Below, piece by piece: positions 8,146 through 17,071 of a stretch of 50,503 nt of DNA (its first letter is position 1; every line of letters starts with the position of its first letter). The stretch is from an uncultured beta proteobacterium. Its GTDB lineage: Bacteria > Pseudomonadota > Gammaproteobacteria > Burkholderiales > Burkholderiaceae_C. The notes beneath the pieces were generated by a model, which saw only the letters and a program-made list of their open reading frames with translations, had not been told where the DNA came from and searched no databases. The stretch lies in assembly GCA_903838565.1 (NCBI GenBank), contig CAILZB010000098.1:1-50503 (forward strand), given 5' to 3'. Both the position numbers and the translations under genes were made by a program.

Positions 8146-9693
8146 CTACGAGGCAAACACCTTGACCACGTCGGCCAGACGCTGGGCCTGCTCGCCCACG
8201 CTGATCACGGCGGCGCTGTTTTGCTCGACCATGGCGGCGTTTTGTTGCGTCATCTGGTCCAACTGGGACACCACCCGTCCCACCTGCGCGATCCCCGTCG
8301 CCTGCTCCCGCGAAGCGGCCGTGATCTCGAGCATCAATTCGTTCACGCGGTTGACCTGAACCACCACCTCGTCCATGGTCTGCCCGGCATCGGCGATCTG
8401 GCACGAACCGCTTTTCACCCTGGTGGCCGAGTCCTCGATCATTTGCTTGATTTCCCTGGCCGCAGCGGCAGAGCGCCCGGCCAGGCTGCGAACCTCACTC
8501 GCCACCACGGCAAAGCCCCGGCCCTGCGCTCCGGCACGCGCCGCCTCGACCGCGGCGTTCAGAGCCAGGTTGGTGGTCTGGAAGGCGAGTCCATCGATGA
8601 CGCTCACGAGGTCGGTCATCTGTTTGCTTGAGCCCGAGATCAGCGCCATGGTCGCGACCACGTCGCGCACCGCCTCGCCGCCTTTTTCGGCCAGGCGGGC
8701 TGCCGCATCCGCCGACTGGCTGGCTTGGTGTGCAGACTCCGAATTCTTGCTCACGGTGGCGGTCTGCTGCTCCATCGCGGCGGCGGCCTGCTGCAGGCCG
8801 GCCGACGCTATTTCAGTTCGGCTTGACAGATCCAGCGTCGCCGAGGTCATCTCCATGCTCACGTTCTGCACGCCCGTCACGTGTTCGTGCACGTCCGCCA
8901 CCAGCGCCTGCAGATTCAAGCCGGCCTGATTGATGGCGCGCGCAATGCGCCCGACATCGTCACAGCGATTCAGATTCAGCAGGTCTGCCGCCTCACCGCT
9001 GGCCACCTGCTGCGCCACCGCCCGTATCCTTGCCAGCGGCTGCGCGACCTGGGCCTCGATGAACGCGTCCGCCAGCAGCAGGCTGGCGAGTGCGATCCCA
9101 GCCAAAGCTGCGAGCGCACCGCCGGGCAAGGCAGAAGTGGCCAGCGCCGCGGCCATGACAACACCCAGGGCCAGCATCGGCAGCCGTATGCGCCACACCG
9201 TGGGCAGCAGCTGGAGCGCGCTTTTCCAGCGCATCCAGCCAGTGCGCACCAGCAGCCCGCAGTGAAAGCCGCGGCCCTTGACCTTGCCCTCGCGCAACTG
9301 CCGATACAGGCTTTCGGCGGCGTCGACCTCGGCGCGCGAGGGCTGGGTTCGAACCGACAGGTAGCCCACCAGCTGTCCCCCGCGCCGCATCGGAGCCGCG
9401 TTGGCGCGAACCCAGTAGTGGTCGCCGTCCTTGCGCCGGTTCTTCACCAGTGCGGTCCAGGACTGGCCCGACTTCAGACTGCGCCACATGTCGGCGAAGG
9501 CGTCGGCCGGCGTGTCCGGATGACGCACCACGTTGTGCGGTTGACCCAGCAGTTCATCGCTGGCGTAGCCGCTGGTGCGGGAGAAAGCGGCGTTGGCGTA
9601 GAGGATATGGCTCGCCGTGTCGGTCGCCGACATCAGTGTTTCCTGGCTGGCGAATCGGTACTCACGCTGGGTCACCGGAAGCTTGATTTTCAC
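8146..9693 (-). CDS. aer: Aer-type aerotaxis receptor (PAS-FAD, methyl-accepting chemotaxis protein)
   Basis: The 515-residue receptor has an N-terminal PAS domain (about 15-125) closely resembling E. coli Aer: SATDTASHILYANAAF, GQPHNVVRHPDTP, ADMW and VKNRRKDGDHYWVRANA. Arg57, His58, Asp60 and Trp79 fall at the numbers reported for FAD contacts in E. coli Aer. Two membrane segments follow (about 168-208), then a HAMP-like region and the MCP hairpin tip [18 protein letters not shown]. The start is GTG at 9693 with GGAG upstream; later ATGs would cut the PAS domain. It probably reports redox or oxygen state to CheA. Its location between cbbR and cbbM is unusual. Confidence 0.9.
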   Translation of the reverse strand: MKIKLPVTQREYRFASQETLMSATDTASHILYANAAFSRTSGYASDELLGQPHNVVRHPDTPADAFADMWRSLKSGQSWTALVKNRRKDGDHYWVRANAAPMRRGGQLVGYLSVRTQPSRAEVDAAESLYRQLREGKVKGRGFHCGLLVRTGWMRWKSALQLLPTVWRIRLPMLALGVVMAAALATSALPGGALAALAGIALASLLLADAFIEAQVAQPLARIRAVAQQVASGEAADLLNLNRCDDVGRIARAINQAGLNLQALVADVHEHVTGVQNVSMEMTSATLDLSSRTEIASAGLQQAAAAMEQQTATVSKNSESAHQASQSADAAARLAEKGGEAVRDVVATMALISGSSKQMTDLVSVIDGLAFQTTNLALNAAVEAARAGAQGRGFAVVASEVRSLAGRSAAAAREIKQMIEDSATRVKSGSCQIADAGQTMDEVVVQVNRVNELMLEITAASREQATGIAQVGRVVSQLDQMTQQNAAMVEQNSAAVISVGEQAQRLADVVKVFAS

Positions 9694-9796
9694 AGGGCGT
9701 CTCCAGAGAAGTTGCTACAACTCTGGCGCGAAAGCAGGGCGCCATGCGGATTGCGATCTATTTGATATTTCACCATAGCATAAAGTGGCTTCAAAA

Positions 9797-9811
9797 TGCC
9801 AATGATTGGCA
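9797..9811. promoter_or_regulatory. 15-bp perfect palindrome (operator-like)
   Basis: TGCCAATGATTGGCA is a perfect odd palindrome (7-bp arms, one central base) in the 335-base spacer between aer and cbbM, about 105 bases upstream of the aer start and 215 upstream of cbbM. It has the form of a dimeric repressor or activator site; the regulator is unknown. Confidence 0.35.
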
Positions 9812-9948
9812 AAATCATTTCACGGTATTCGCATCCAATTGAAGTCAAAACGCAAAGAGCGTCAGGCAAGGAGCGAGATCCAAGGGTGCATGCCCAGGCC
9901 GCCCCAGGCGATCGAGATCGCCCATTAGCATCATTATTTACTGATGAA

Positions 9949-9995
9949 TCAATGAAAATTATTGACTATCGCTGATGAACCTTGCTCCCTATAGT
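9949..9995 (+). promoter_or_regulatory. Candidate CbbR site and promoter of cbbM
   Basis: TCAAT (9949-9953) and ATTGA (9961-9965) form a dyad with 7 bases between, which also reads TCA-N7-TTA, matching the CbbR TNA-N7-TNA pattern. Downstream, TATAGT (9990-9995) is a good -10 box. TTGACT (9962-9967) is a -35-like hexamer but 22 bases away, too far for an unaided promoter, as expected for an activator-dependent start. The cbbM ATG is 34 bases after the -10 box. The rest of the 9694-10028 spacer shows no gene. Confidence 0.4.
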
Positions 9996-10028
9996 TCGGC
10001 CATCAAACCCAACCCACAGGAGCCTGAC

Positions 10029-11408
10029 ATGGACCAATCGAAGCGCTACGCCGACCTGAGCCTCAAAGAAGCCGACCTCATGGCCGCAGGCCAGCACATT
10101 CTGGTGGCCTACAAGATGAAGCCCAAATCGGGCCACGGATACCTGGAAGCGGCAGCGCACTTTTCCGCCGAGTCCTCCACCGGCACCAACGTCGATGTCT
10201 CCACCACCGACGACTTCACCAAGGGCGTGGACGCGCTCGTGTACTACATCGACGAAGCCACGGAAGACATGCGCATCGCCTACCCGCTGGAGCTGTTCGA
10301 CCGCAACGTCACCGACGGCCGCTTCATGCTGGTGTCGTTCCTGACGCTGGCGATCGGCAACAACCAGGGCATGGGCGACATCGCGCACGCCAAGATGATC
10401 GACTTCTACGTGCCCGAGCGTGTGGTGCAGATGTTCGACGGCCCGGCCAAGGACATCTCGGACCTGTGGCGCATCCTGGGGCGCCCGGTGAAAGACGGCG
10501 GCTACATCTCCGGCACCATCATCAAACCCAAGCTGGGCCTGCGGCCCGAGCCTTTCGCCAAGGCGGCGTACCAGTTCTGGCTCGGCGGCGACTTCATCAA
10601 GAACGACGAGCCCCAAGGCAACCAGGTGTTCGCCCCGATCAAGAAGACGATTCCGCTGGTGTACGACGCGATGAAACGCGCCCAGGACGAAACCGGTCAG
10701 GCCAAGCTGTTCTCCATGAACATCACGGCCGATGACCACTACGAAATGCTGGCGCGCGCCGACTTCGCGCTCGAAACTTTCGGAGTGGACGCGGACAAAC
10801 TGGCGTTTCTGGTGGACGGCTTCGTCGGCGGCCCGGGCATGATCACGACGGCACGGCGCCAGTACCCGAACCAGTACCTGCACTACCACCGCGCCGGCCA
10901 CGGCATGGTCACCTCGCCCTCCTCCAAGCGCGGCTACACCGCCTTCGTGCTGGCCAAGATGAGCCGCCTGCAGGGCGCCTCGGGCATCCACGTCGGCACC
11001 ATGGGCTACGGCAAGATGGAAGGCGAAGGCGACGACCGCGTCATCGCCTACATGATCGAGCGCGACGAATGCCAGGGCCCGGTCTACTTCCAGAAGTGGT
11101 ACGGCATGAAGCCCACCACGCCCATCATCTCGGGCGGCATGAACGCACTGCGGCTGCCCGGCTTCTTTGCGAACCTGGGCCACGGCAACGTCGTCAACAC
11201 CGCCGGCGGCGGCGCCTACGGCCACCTGGACAGCCCGGCTGCCGGCGCGATCTCGCTGCGTCAGTCCTACGAGTGCTGGAAGTCTGGGTCGGATCCGATC
11301 GAGTACGCGAAGGAGCACCGGGAGTTTGCCCGCGCCTTCGAGTCCTTCCCCGGAGACGCCGACACGCTGTTCCCGGGCTGGAGGCAGAAGCTGGGCGTGG
11401 CGGGCTGA
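10029..11408 (+). CDS. cbbM: Ribulose-1,5-bisphosphate carboxylase, form II
   Basis: The 459-residue large-subunit-only RuBisCO fixes CO2 on ribulose-1,5-bisphosphate. Numbered from MDQSKRY, Lys166 (GTIIKPKLG), the carbamylated Lys191 (GGDFIKNDE), His287/His291 (YHRAGHG) and loop-6 Lys329 ([10 protein letters not shown]) coincide with Rhodospirillum rubrum numbering. Start: CAGGAG lies 6 bases upstream of the ATG at 10029; an upstream in-frame ATG at 9975 would be inside the promoter. No cbbQ/cbbO activase genes follow; the next gene is convergent. Form II enzymes suit high-CO2, low-O2 conditions. Confidence 0.98.
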   Translation: MDQSKRYADLSLKEADLMAAGQHILVAYKMKPKSGHGYLEAAAHFSAESSTGTNVDVSTTDDFTKGVDALVYYIDEATEDMRIAYPLELFDRNVTDGRFMLVSFLTLAIGNNQGMGDIAHAKMIDFYVPERVVQMFDGPAKDISDLWRILGRPVKDGGYISGTIIKPKLGLRPEPFAKAAYQFWLGGDFIKNDEPQGNQVFAPIKKTIPLVYDAMKRAQDETGQAKLFSMNITADDHYEMLARADFALETFGVDADKLAFLVDGFVGGPGMITTARRQYPNQYLHYHRAGHGMVTSPSSKRGYTAFVLAKMSRLQGASGIHVGTMGYGKMEGEGDDRVIAYMIERDECQGPVYFQKWYGMKPTTPIISGGMNALRLPGFFANLGHGNVVNTAGGGAYGHLDSPAAGAISLRQSYECWKSGSDPIEYAKEHREFARAFESFPGDADTLFPGWRQKLGVAG

Positions 11409-11414
11409 GCTTCA

Positions 11415-11433
11415 GGGCGGGACAACCCCGCCC
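11415..11433. terminator. Hairpin between convergent cbbM and copD-like gene
   Basis: GGGCGGG (11415-11421), loop ACAAC, CCCGCCC (11427-11433): a 7-bp GC stem starting 6 bases after the cbbM stop, between two convergent genes. There is no T-run on either side, so termination strength is uncertain. Confidence 0.45.
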
Positions 11434-11436
11434 GAT

Positions 11437-11913
11437 TCAGCTCGACACGCCGGCCAGCGTCACCACCACGATCACGGTTCCCAGCACCAGGTTCAGCGCC
11501 ACCCAGTGGCGAATCCGGCCGAGCACGGCGGCGCCGGCGGGCCAGTCGGCGGCGGCCACGGCGCGGGTCAGGCCCGGATACAGCGTAAAGCGGATGGAGC
11601 CGAAGATGCCCACCATCATCAGGCCCAGCGCGGCCATCACCAGCCATTCCAGCGGTAGCGTGAAGTGGGCACCCGCCTGCACGGTCTGCATCGTGACGCG
11701 TCCTATCATCCAGACGCCGCTCACCAGCACCGCGCTGGCGGCCCACAGCACCGCAGAGAAGAACCGGCCCAGCACCGCGTGCATCAGCGTCACGCGCTCG
11801 TGTGGCGCGAGCGACGCCACCGCGGGGCGCAGGAAGAAGTGGGCGAACACCATGCCGCCGAGCCAGACGATGACGGCCAGCAGGTGCGTGATTTTCAGGG
11901 TGGCGTAAAGCAT
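11437..11913 (-). CDS. CopD-family integral membrane protein
   Basis: The 158-residue protein has four predicted membrane helices (about 8-30, 50-72, 86-112, 135-156) and conserved His/Trp positions near the first helix (ITHLLAVIVWLGGMVF), typical of the CopD domain found in copper-resistance and uncharacterised membrane proteins. The exact substrate is unknown; some relatives bind haem or copper. ATG at 11913 is preferred (GAGG just upstream); a TTG at 11925 adds four residues. It lies 16 bases downstream of the TehA-like gene and ends the leftward run. Confidence 0.75.
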   Translation of the reverse strand: MLYATLKITHLLAVIVWLGGMVFAHFFLRPAVASLAPHERVTLMHAVLGRFFSAVLWAASAVLVSGVWMIGRVTMQTVQAGAHFTLPLEWLVMAALGLMMVGIFGSIRFTLYPGLTRAVAAADWPAGAAVLGRIRHWVALNLVLGTVIVVVTLAGVSS

Positions 11914-11929
11914 GTCTGGCCTCAACTTT

Positions 11930-12928
11930 CTAAACTGCAGCGGTGCTCAGCGGCACCGTCTCCGCCACCAGCAGGCTGCCGCTGCGCAGTCCCTTGACTG
12001 TGGCCAGCGCGAGCGCCGCGACCACCAGCGAACTCAAGGCCAGCAGCATCATGCTCAGAGCCTGAAACCAGGCCGGGCCTTCCTGCCCCAGGCGCAGCGT
12101 CAACGCGCAAAAAGCCGTCAATGGAAACGACAGCGCCCAGAACGCGATGGAAAACGGCTGCGCCAGCGCACGGCGAAACACCGCTGCGGACCAGAGCAGA
12201 AAGAACAGCGCCACGCCCCAGGCCGTCCAGCCCAGCAGCGCCGGTGCACCCCATTGCAGCGCCACCAGTCCCGCTGCCGCGGGTGGCGCGATCGTGATGA
12301 AGGTCGAAGGCAGCAGGCGCTCGGACCACATGCCGTTGATCGCGATGCGCACAAACAGCAGCAGCACCACCACGGGCCAGAAGAACAGCCCGACGCCAAA
12401 CTGCGCCGCCGACCATGCGCCGTAACCCAGTGGCAAACCCGCCAGCGGCACCAGCACATTGCCCACCACCGAGAGGATCAGCGCGGGCGTGACGCCAGCC
12501 CAGGTCAAGCCGCCCTGACCATTGCCATTGAGCCAGCGCTTGAGCACCCACAGCGTCACGGCGAATTGCCACGCCGCGCCCAGCATCCACACGCCCCGCG
12601 CCAGCAGCCCAGGTCCGGTCAGCGTCACTGCCACGGCCGCGAGCAGCAGCAGCGAGATCGGCAGCGCAGCGACCATGGGATGGCGCACCGGGTGACGGAA
12701 ATCCTCCAGCGCGGCCTGCGGGTAACGCTGGCGGCGCAGCAGGTAAAACCCGGCCAGCAGCACGAACAACCCACCGGCCAGCAGCCCCAGGATCAGCGCC
12801 GCGCTGTCGGCCATCTCGCCCATGAGCGGGGTCGCGCGGTGCCAGGCCAGCGCCAGACCGCACAGGCCCATGACGCTGCCGAACCAGCCCGCGCCGAGAA
12901 ACTTCAGAGGGGTCGGGGAAAGGCTCAT
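11930..12928 (-). CDS. TehA/SLAC1-family anion channel or transporter
   Basis: The 332-residue, very hydrophobic protein has about ten membrane helices. The overall pattern and the N-terminal FLGAGWFGSVMGLCGLALAW match the voltage-dependent anion channel/TDT family (TehA, SLAC1, Mae1). Family members move anions such as malate, sulfite, chloride or nitrate. It starts 3 bases after the gltL stop, so it is likely co-translated with the glutamate transporter. Substrate cannot be read from sequence. Confidence 0.8.
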   Translation of the reverse strand: MSLSPTPLKFLGAGWFGSVMGLCGLALAWHRATPLMGEMADSAALILGLLAGGLFVLLAGFYLLRRQRYPQAALEDFRHPVRHPMVAALPISLLLLAAVAVTLTGPGLLARGVWMLGAAWQFAVTLWVLKRWLNGNGQGGLTWAGVTPALILSVVGNVLVPLAGLPLGYGAWSAAQFGVGLFFWPVVVLLLFVRIAINGMWSERLLPSTFITIAPPAAAGLVALQWGAPALLGWTAWGVALFFLLWSAAVFRRALAQPFSIAFWALSFPLTAFCALTLRLGQEGPAWFQALSMMLLALSSLVVAALALATVKGLRSGSLLVAETVPLSTAAV

Positions 12929-12931
12929 GGA

Positions 12932-13666
12932 TCAGTGCTGCAGGATCTTGGACAGGAATTCCTTGGCGCGCGGCGAGCGTGCGTCGGAGTTGCCGAAGAA
13001 CTCGTCGCGCGTGCAGTCCTCCACGATCTTGCCTGCATCCATGAAGATCACGCGGTGGCTGACCTTCTTGGCAAACCCCATCTCATGCGTCACGCACATC
13101 ATGGTCATGCCGTCGCCCACGAGCTTGACCATCACGTCCAGCACCTCGCCCACCATCTCGGGGTCCAGCGCCGACGTGGGCTCGTCGAACAGCATCACGA
13201 TCGGGTCCATGGCCAGCGCGCGGGCAATGGCCACGCGCTGCTGCTGGCCGCCTGACAACTGGCCCGGAAATTTGTCCTTGTGCGCCGTCAGTCCCACGCG
13301 CTCCAGCATCTTCAGGCCGCGCGCCATCGCGTCAGCCGGGCTGCGCCCCAGCACCTTGATCTGCGACAGCGTCAGGTTCTCGCTCACATTCAGGTGCGGG
13401 AACAACTCGAAGTGCTGGAACACCATGCCCACACGCGAACGCAGTTGGGGCAAATTGGTTTTCGGGTCGGACAGGCTGATGCCGTCGACCACGACGTCGC
13501 CCTTCTGAAAAGGCTCGAGCGCGTTCACGCACTTGATCAACGTGGACTTGCCCGAACCCGAGGGGCCGCACACCACCACAACCTCACCCTTGCGGATGCG
13601 GGTGCTGCAGCTGTCCAGCACCTGGAAGTCGCCGTACCACTTGGAAACATTCTTTATCTCGATCAT
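12932..13666 (-). CDS. gltL: Glutamate/aspartate ABC transporter ATP-binding protein
   Basis: The 244-residue ATPase has Walker [11 protein letters not shown]-loop QHFELFPHL, signature LSGGQQQR, Walker [15 protein letters not shown] and H-loop VTHEMGF, the pattern of the polar amino acid uptake family. It is the last component of a leftward IJKL set; a TehA-like gene follows after 3 bases. In the cell it would energise the GltJK permease at the inner membrane. Confidence 0.9.
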   Translation of the reverse strand: MIEIKNVSKWYGDFQVLDSCSTRIRKGEVVVVCGPSGSGKSTLIKCVNALEPFQKGDVVVDGISLSDPKTNLPQLRSRVGMVFQHFELFPHLNVSENLTLSQIKVLGRSPADAMARGLKMLERVGLTAHKDKFPGQLSGGQQQRVAIARALAMDPIVMLFDEPTSALDPEMVGEVLDVMVKLVGDGMTMMCVTHEMGFAKKVSHRVIFMDAGKIVEDCTRDEFFGNSDARSPRAKEFLSKILQH

Positions 13667-13683
13667 GGGGTGTTCTCGGCAGC

Positions 13684-14352
13684 TCAGCGAATGATGGCGA
13701 TCTTCTTCTGCAGCTGACGCACGAGCATCGACAGGCTGAAGCAGATCACGAAATAGACCACGGCCGCGACCAGATAGGTTTCAACCGGCCGGTTGAAATT
13801 CTTGCCCGCGACCTCGAAGCCCTTGAGCAGGTCGTAGGCGCCAATGGCGTAGACCAGAGACGTGTCCTGGAACAGCACCACGGTCTGCGTCAGCAGCACC
13901 GGCAGCATGTTGCGAAACGCCTGCGGCAGCACCACCAGTTGCATCACCTGGCCATAAGTCATGCCCATGGCGTAACCGGCGTTCACCTGGCCCTTGGGCA
14001 CGGACTGGATACCGGCGCGCATGATCTCGGCGTAGTAGGCGGCCTCGAACACGGTGAAGGTGATGATGGCCGAGACCTCGGCGCCCATGGGGCGGCCTGT
14101 CAGCAGCGGGATCAGCAGGAAGAACCACAAGATCACCATCACCAGTGGAATCGAGCGCAGCGTGTTCACGTAGGCCGCCGCCGGGCCCACCAGCCACTTC
14201 TTGCCTGAGAGGCGCATCAGCGCCAGCACCGTGCCCAGCGCGATGCCGCCGCTCATCGCGATCAGCGTGAGCTGGACCGAGAACACCAGGCCCTTGAGCA
14301 CCAGATTCGTGACGACGTTCCAGGTGAAGAAGGAAAAATCGAGTTCCATCAT
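13684..14352 (-). CDS. gltK: Glutamate/aspartate ABC transporter permease
   Basis: This 222-residue permease of the His/Glu/Gln/Arg/opine family has about five membrane helices and the EAA loop [20 protein letters not shown], which contacts the ATPase. It overlaps gltJ by 4 bases (ATGA), showing translational coupling. It is paired with gltJ as a heterodimer. Confidence 0.9.
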   Translation of the reverse strand: MMELDFSFFTWNVVTNLVLKGLVFSVQLTLIAMSGGIALGTVLALMRLSGKKWLVGPAAAYVNTLRSIPLVMVILWFFLLIPLLTGRPMGAEVSAIITFTVFEAAYYAEIMRAGIQSVPKGQVNAGYAMGMTYGQVMQLVVLPQAFRNMLPVLLTQTVVLFQDTSLVYAIGAYDLLKGFEVAGKNFNRPVETYLVAAVVYFVICFSLSMLVRQLQKKIAIIR

Positions 14353-15053
14353 TTGCCGCCCAGCAGCAGGCCCGGCACCTGCACCCGGCTCTCAAGCACC
14401 AGCGCAGCGCGGTTCACCGCAAAGGCCGAGATGAAATACAGGCCCGTCACCGCCAGATAGATCTCGATGCCGCGCGCCGTCTCCTCCTGCGCCTGCATCG
14501 CGAACATCGTGAGTTCGGCGATGCTCACCGCAAACGCCACCGACGAGTTCTTGATGATGTTCATGGCCTCGCTCGTGAGCGGCGGAATGACGATGCGAAA
14601 CGCCATCGGCAGCAGCACGTAACGGTAGGTCTGCGCCAGCGTCAGGCCCAGCGCCAGCCCGGCGTAGCGCTGCCCCTTGGGCAACGCCTGGATGCCGGCC
14701 TTGACCTGCTCGGAAATGCGCGACGAGGTGAAGAAGCCCAGCGCGAACACCACCAGCACAAAGCTGGGCAGCGATCGCAGGCTGGTGAAGAGCGAGGGAA
14801 TGACGTGGTACCAGAGGAACACCTGGACCAGCAGCGGAATATTGCGGAACAGCTCGGTCCAGGCGTTGCCCAGGAACACCAGCGCGCGGCTTGGCGTGGT
14901 GCGCGCGATGCCCATGAGCGTGCCCACGAGCAGCGCCACCACCAGCGAACACGCCGCCACCGACAGCGTCCAGCCCCAGGCCGACATGAGCCAGCGCAGA
15001 TAGGTCTGGCCGCCTCCGGTCTGCTGCAGGAAGACCTGCCACTCCCAATGCAT
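14349..15053 (-). CDS. gltJ: Glutamate/aspartate ABC transporter permease
   Basis: The 234-residue permease has an N-terminal MHWEWQVFLQQ and the EAA loop EQVKAGIQALPKGQRYAGLA. About five membrane helices are visible. It begins 1 base after the gltI stop and overlaps gltK, so IJK are tightly coupled. Confidence 0.9.
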   Translation of the reverse strand: MHWEWQVFLQQTGGGQTYLRWLMSAWGWTLSVAACSLVVALLVGTLMGIARTTPSRALVFLGNAWTELFRNIPLLVQVFLWYHVIPSLFTSLRSLPSFVLVVFALGFFTSSRISEQVKAGIQALPKGQRYAGLALGLTLAQTYRYVLLPMAFRIVIPPLTSEAMNIIKNSSVAFAVSIAELTMFAMQAQEETARGIEIYLAVTGLYFISAFAVNRAALVLESRVQVPGLLLGGK

Positions 15054-15054
15054 G

Positions 15055-15945
15055 TCAGGTCGCCGGCTTGTCCGACAGCGCCTTCATGTTGTCCATCAAT
15101 TCCTTGCTCATCGGAGCGCTCAGGTTGATGCCCTTGGGCGGGATCGGCGACTGGAACCACTTCTTGTAGAGCTTGTCAAACTCGCCGCTCTTCATCAGCC
15201 CCGCGAGCGTGTCATCCACCAGCTTCTTGAAGGCCGGGTCGTCGCGGCGCACCATGATGGCGTAGGGCTCGACCTGTATCGCCTCGCCCACCACGGCGAA
15301 ATCGGCCGGGTTGGCGGAACTGGCCTTCAGGCCGTAGAGCAGGATGTCGTCCATGCCGAACGCCAGCGCGCGCCCGGTCTGCACCAGCAGCGCCGAGTCC
15401 GCATGGTCCTTGGCGCCGATCAGGTCGATGCCCAGCTTCTTCTCTTCGTTCAGGTTGCGGATGATCTTGTAGTTGGTGGTGCCGGTGGTGGAAACGACCG
15501 TCTTGCCCTTGAGGTCGTCGAGCGACTTCACGCCCGAACTGGACTTCACCAGGAAACGCGTTCCGGTGTAGAAGTAATTGGTGGCGAACGCCACCTGCTT
15601 GGCGCGCTCGGAGTTGTTGGTGGTGGAGCCGCATTCGATGTCGATGGTGCCATTCATCAGCAGCGGAATCCGGTTGGCCGAGGTCACGGCCTGGCTCTGA
15701 ACCTTCAGGTCAGCGCGACCCGTGGCCTTCTTCACCGCGTCCACGATCTTGCCGCAGATCTCCCAGCCAAAACCGACCGGCTGCGCCTTGTCGTCCAGGT
15801 AGGAAAAGGGAATGGACGAGTCGCGGTAGGCGACGGTGATGCTGCCGCTGGCCTTGACCTTGTCCAGCGTCAGCGGTGTCTGGGCCATGGCCAGCGGTGC
15901 AGCGATCGCGATCAGGGCCGCGATTTTGAAATGGAGGTTGCGCAT
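15055..15945 (-). CDS. gltI: Glutamate/aspartate periplasmic binding protein
   Basis: The 296-residue family-3 solute-binding protein has a signal peptide (MRNLHFKIAALIAIAAPLAMA, cleavage near A21), then mature TPLTLDKVKASGSITVAYRD. ECGSTTNNSERAKQVAF is a hallmark of GltI. ATG at 15945 has AAGGAAA upstream; the frame extends further but without a signal peptide start. It delivers glutamate/aspartate to GltJKL. Confidence 0.9.
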   Translation of the reverse strand: MRNLHFKIAALIAIAAPLAMAQTPLTLDKVKASGSITVAYRDSSIPFSYLDDKAQPVGFGWEICGKIVDAVKKATGRADLKVQSQAVTSANRIPLLMNGTIDIECGSTTNNSERAKQVAFATNYFYTGTRFLVKSSSGVKSLDDLKGKTVVSTTGTTNYKIIRNLNEEKKLGIDLIGAKDHADSALLVQTGRALAFGMDDILLYGLKASSANPADFAVVGEAIQVEPYAIMVRRDDPAFKKLVDDTLAGLMKSGEFDKLYKKWFQSPIPPKGINLSAPMSKELMDNMKALSDKPAT

Positions 15946-16063
15946 GGTGCTTTTCCTTTGTGAAGAGTCGGTGGCATTGAATCCGGGTCGATTATGCTGG
16001 CAAGCGACGCGCTGCCTTATCCCTGCAGACCCTGAGTTCCTGGCTTGCAAGAAACCGGCCAAC

Positions 16064-17071
16064 TCAGGCCAGCAGGGTCACGGCCAACGAGAAACTCAGA
16101 AACGCCGCCGCCGTCGACACCAGGATGATGCGCGCAATGCGTCCGGTGTCGGCGCCAAAGCGCTCGGCCAGCAGCGACACGTTGCTGGCGCTGGGAAGCG
16201 CGGCCACCAGCACCAGCACCTTCAGCGAGAAGCGCTCCAGCGGCAAGCCCAGCCGGATCGCCGCCTCGCCCACCAGCAGCACCAGCAGCGGATGCAGCAG
16301 CAGCTTCATGAAGGCGAGGGGAACGTAGTCGCGCATCAGGATCACCGGATGCTGGCCGCGCGCGGCCAGCATCTGCGAGCGCGCCAGCACCGCGCCGATG
16401 GTGAACAACGCCACCGGAGAGGCCGAGTCCGCCAGCAGTCCCATGGTTTGGGCCAGCGGCGCGGGCAGGTCCAGATGGAAGGCCGACGCCAAGGCACCGA
16501 GCACGATGGCCCAGGGCAGGGGATTTTTTGCCACGCCCGCGATCGCATTCCTGAGCGCCAGCCGGACCGAGGTTCCGGCGCCCGGCGCGGCGCCCGCATC
16601 GGGCAGGCGCGAGAGCGCGATGCACAGCGACGAGGTGATGACCATGTCCAGCGCGATCGTGAAGATGGTCGGGCCCGCGGCGCGCGACCCCAGCAACACC
16701 ACCAACAGCGGCACGCCCATGAAGCCGGTGTTGGGAAAGGCCGCGACCAGCGCGCCAAAGGCCGCGTCGTTCCAGCCGATGCGCGGGTTGCGGCTGACGG
16801 CGACGGCCAGTGCCACCATGCTCAGCGCGCACACCAGGTAGACCACCAACACCGCCGGGTCGGCCAACTGCGCCAGCGGCGTGGTCGAACCAAAACGGTA
16901 CAGCATGCACGGCAGCGCAAAGAACAGCACGTAGCTGTTCAGTCCCGCCACCGCCTCCAGCGGCAGCATGGCGCGACGCGCCGCCACATAGCCCGCCAGC
17001 ACCAGCGCGAAAAAGGGGAACGTGACAAGGAGGATTTGCAGCACCGGCCTATTTTGCTTTAATGCCTCCAT
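16064..17071 (-). CDS. AEC-family (auxin efflux carrier-like) transporter
   Basis: The 335-residue protein has about ten helices in two five-helix halves and the family features AAFPNTGFMGVPLL and, in the C-terminal half, VLVAALPSASNVSLLAERFG. Bacterial members export or import small organic acids such as malonate, malate or amino acids. ATG at 17071 shares the palindrome CCATGG with the divergent lysoplasmalogenase start at 17070. An in-frame ATG at 17086 has a better ribosome site (GAGGGG) and would deepen the overlap. Confidence 0.85.
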   Translation of the reverse strand: MEALKQNRPVLQILLVTFPFFALVLAGYVAARRAMLPLEAVAGLNSYVLFFALPCMLYRFGSTTPLAQLADPAVLVVYLVCALSMVALAVAVSRNPRIGWNDAAFGALVAAFPNTGFMGVPLLVVLLGSRAAGPTIFTIALDMVITSSLCIALSRLPDAGAAPGAGTSVRLALRNAIAGVAKNPLPWAIVLGALASAFHLDLPAPLAQTMGLLADSASPVALFTIGAVLARSQMLAARGQHPVILMRDYVPLAFMKLLLHPLLVLLVGEAAIRLGLPLERFSLKVLVLVAALPSASNVSLLAERFGADTGRIARIILVSTAAAFLSFSLAVTLLA

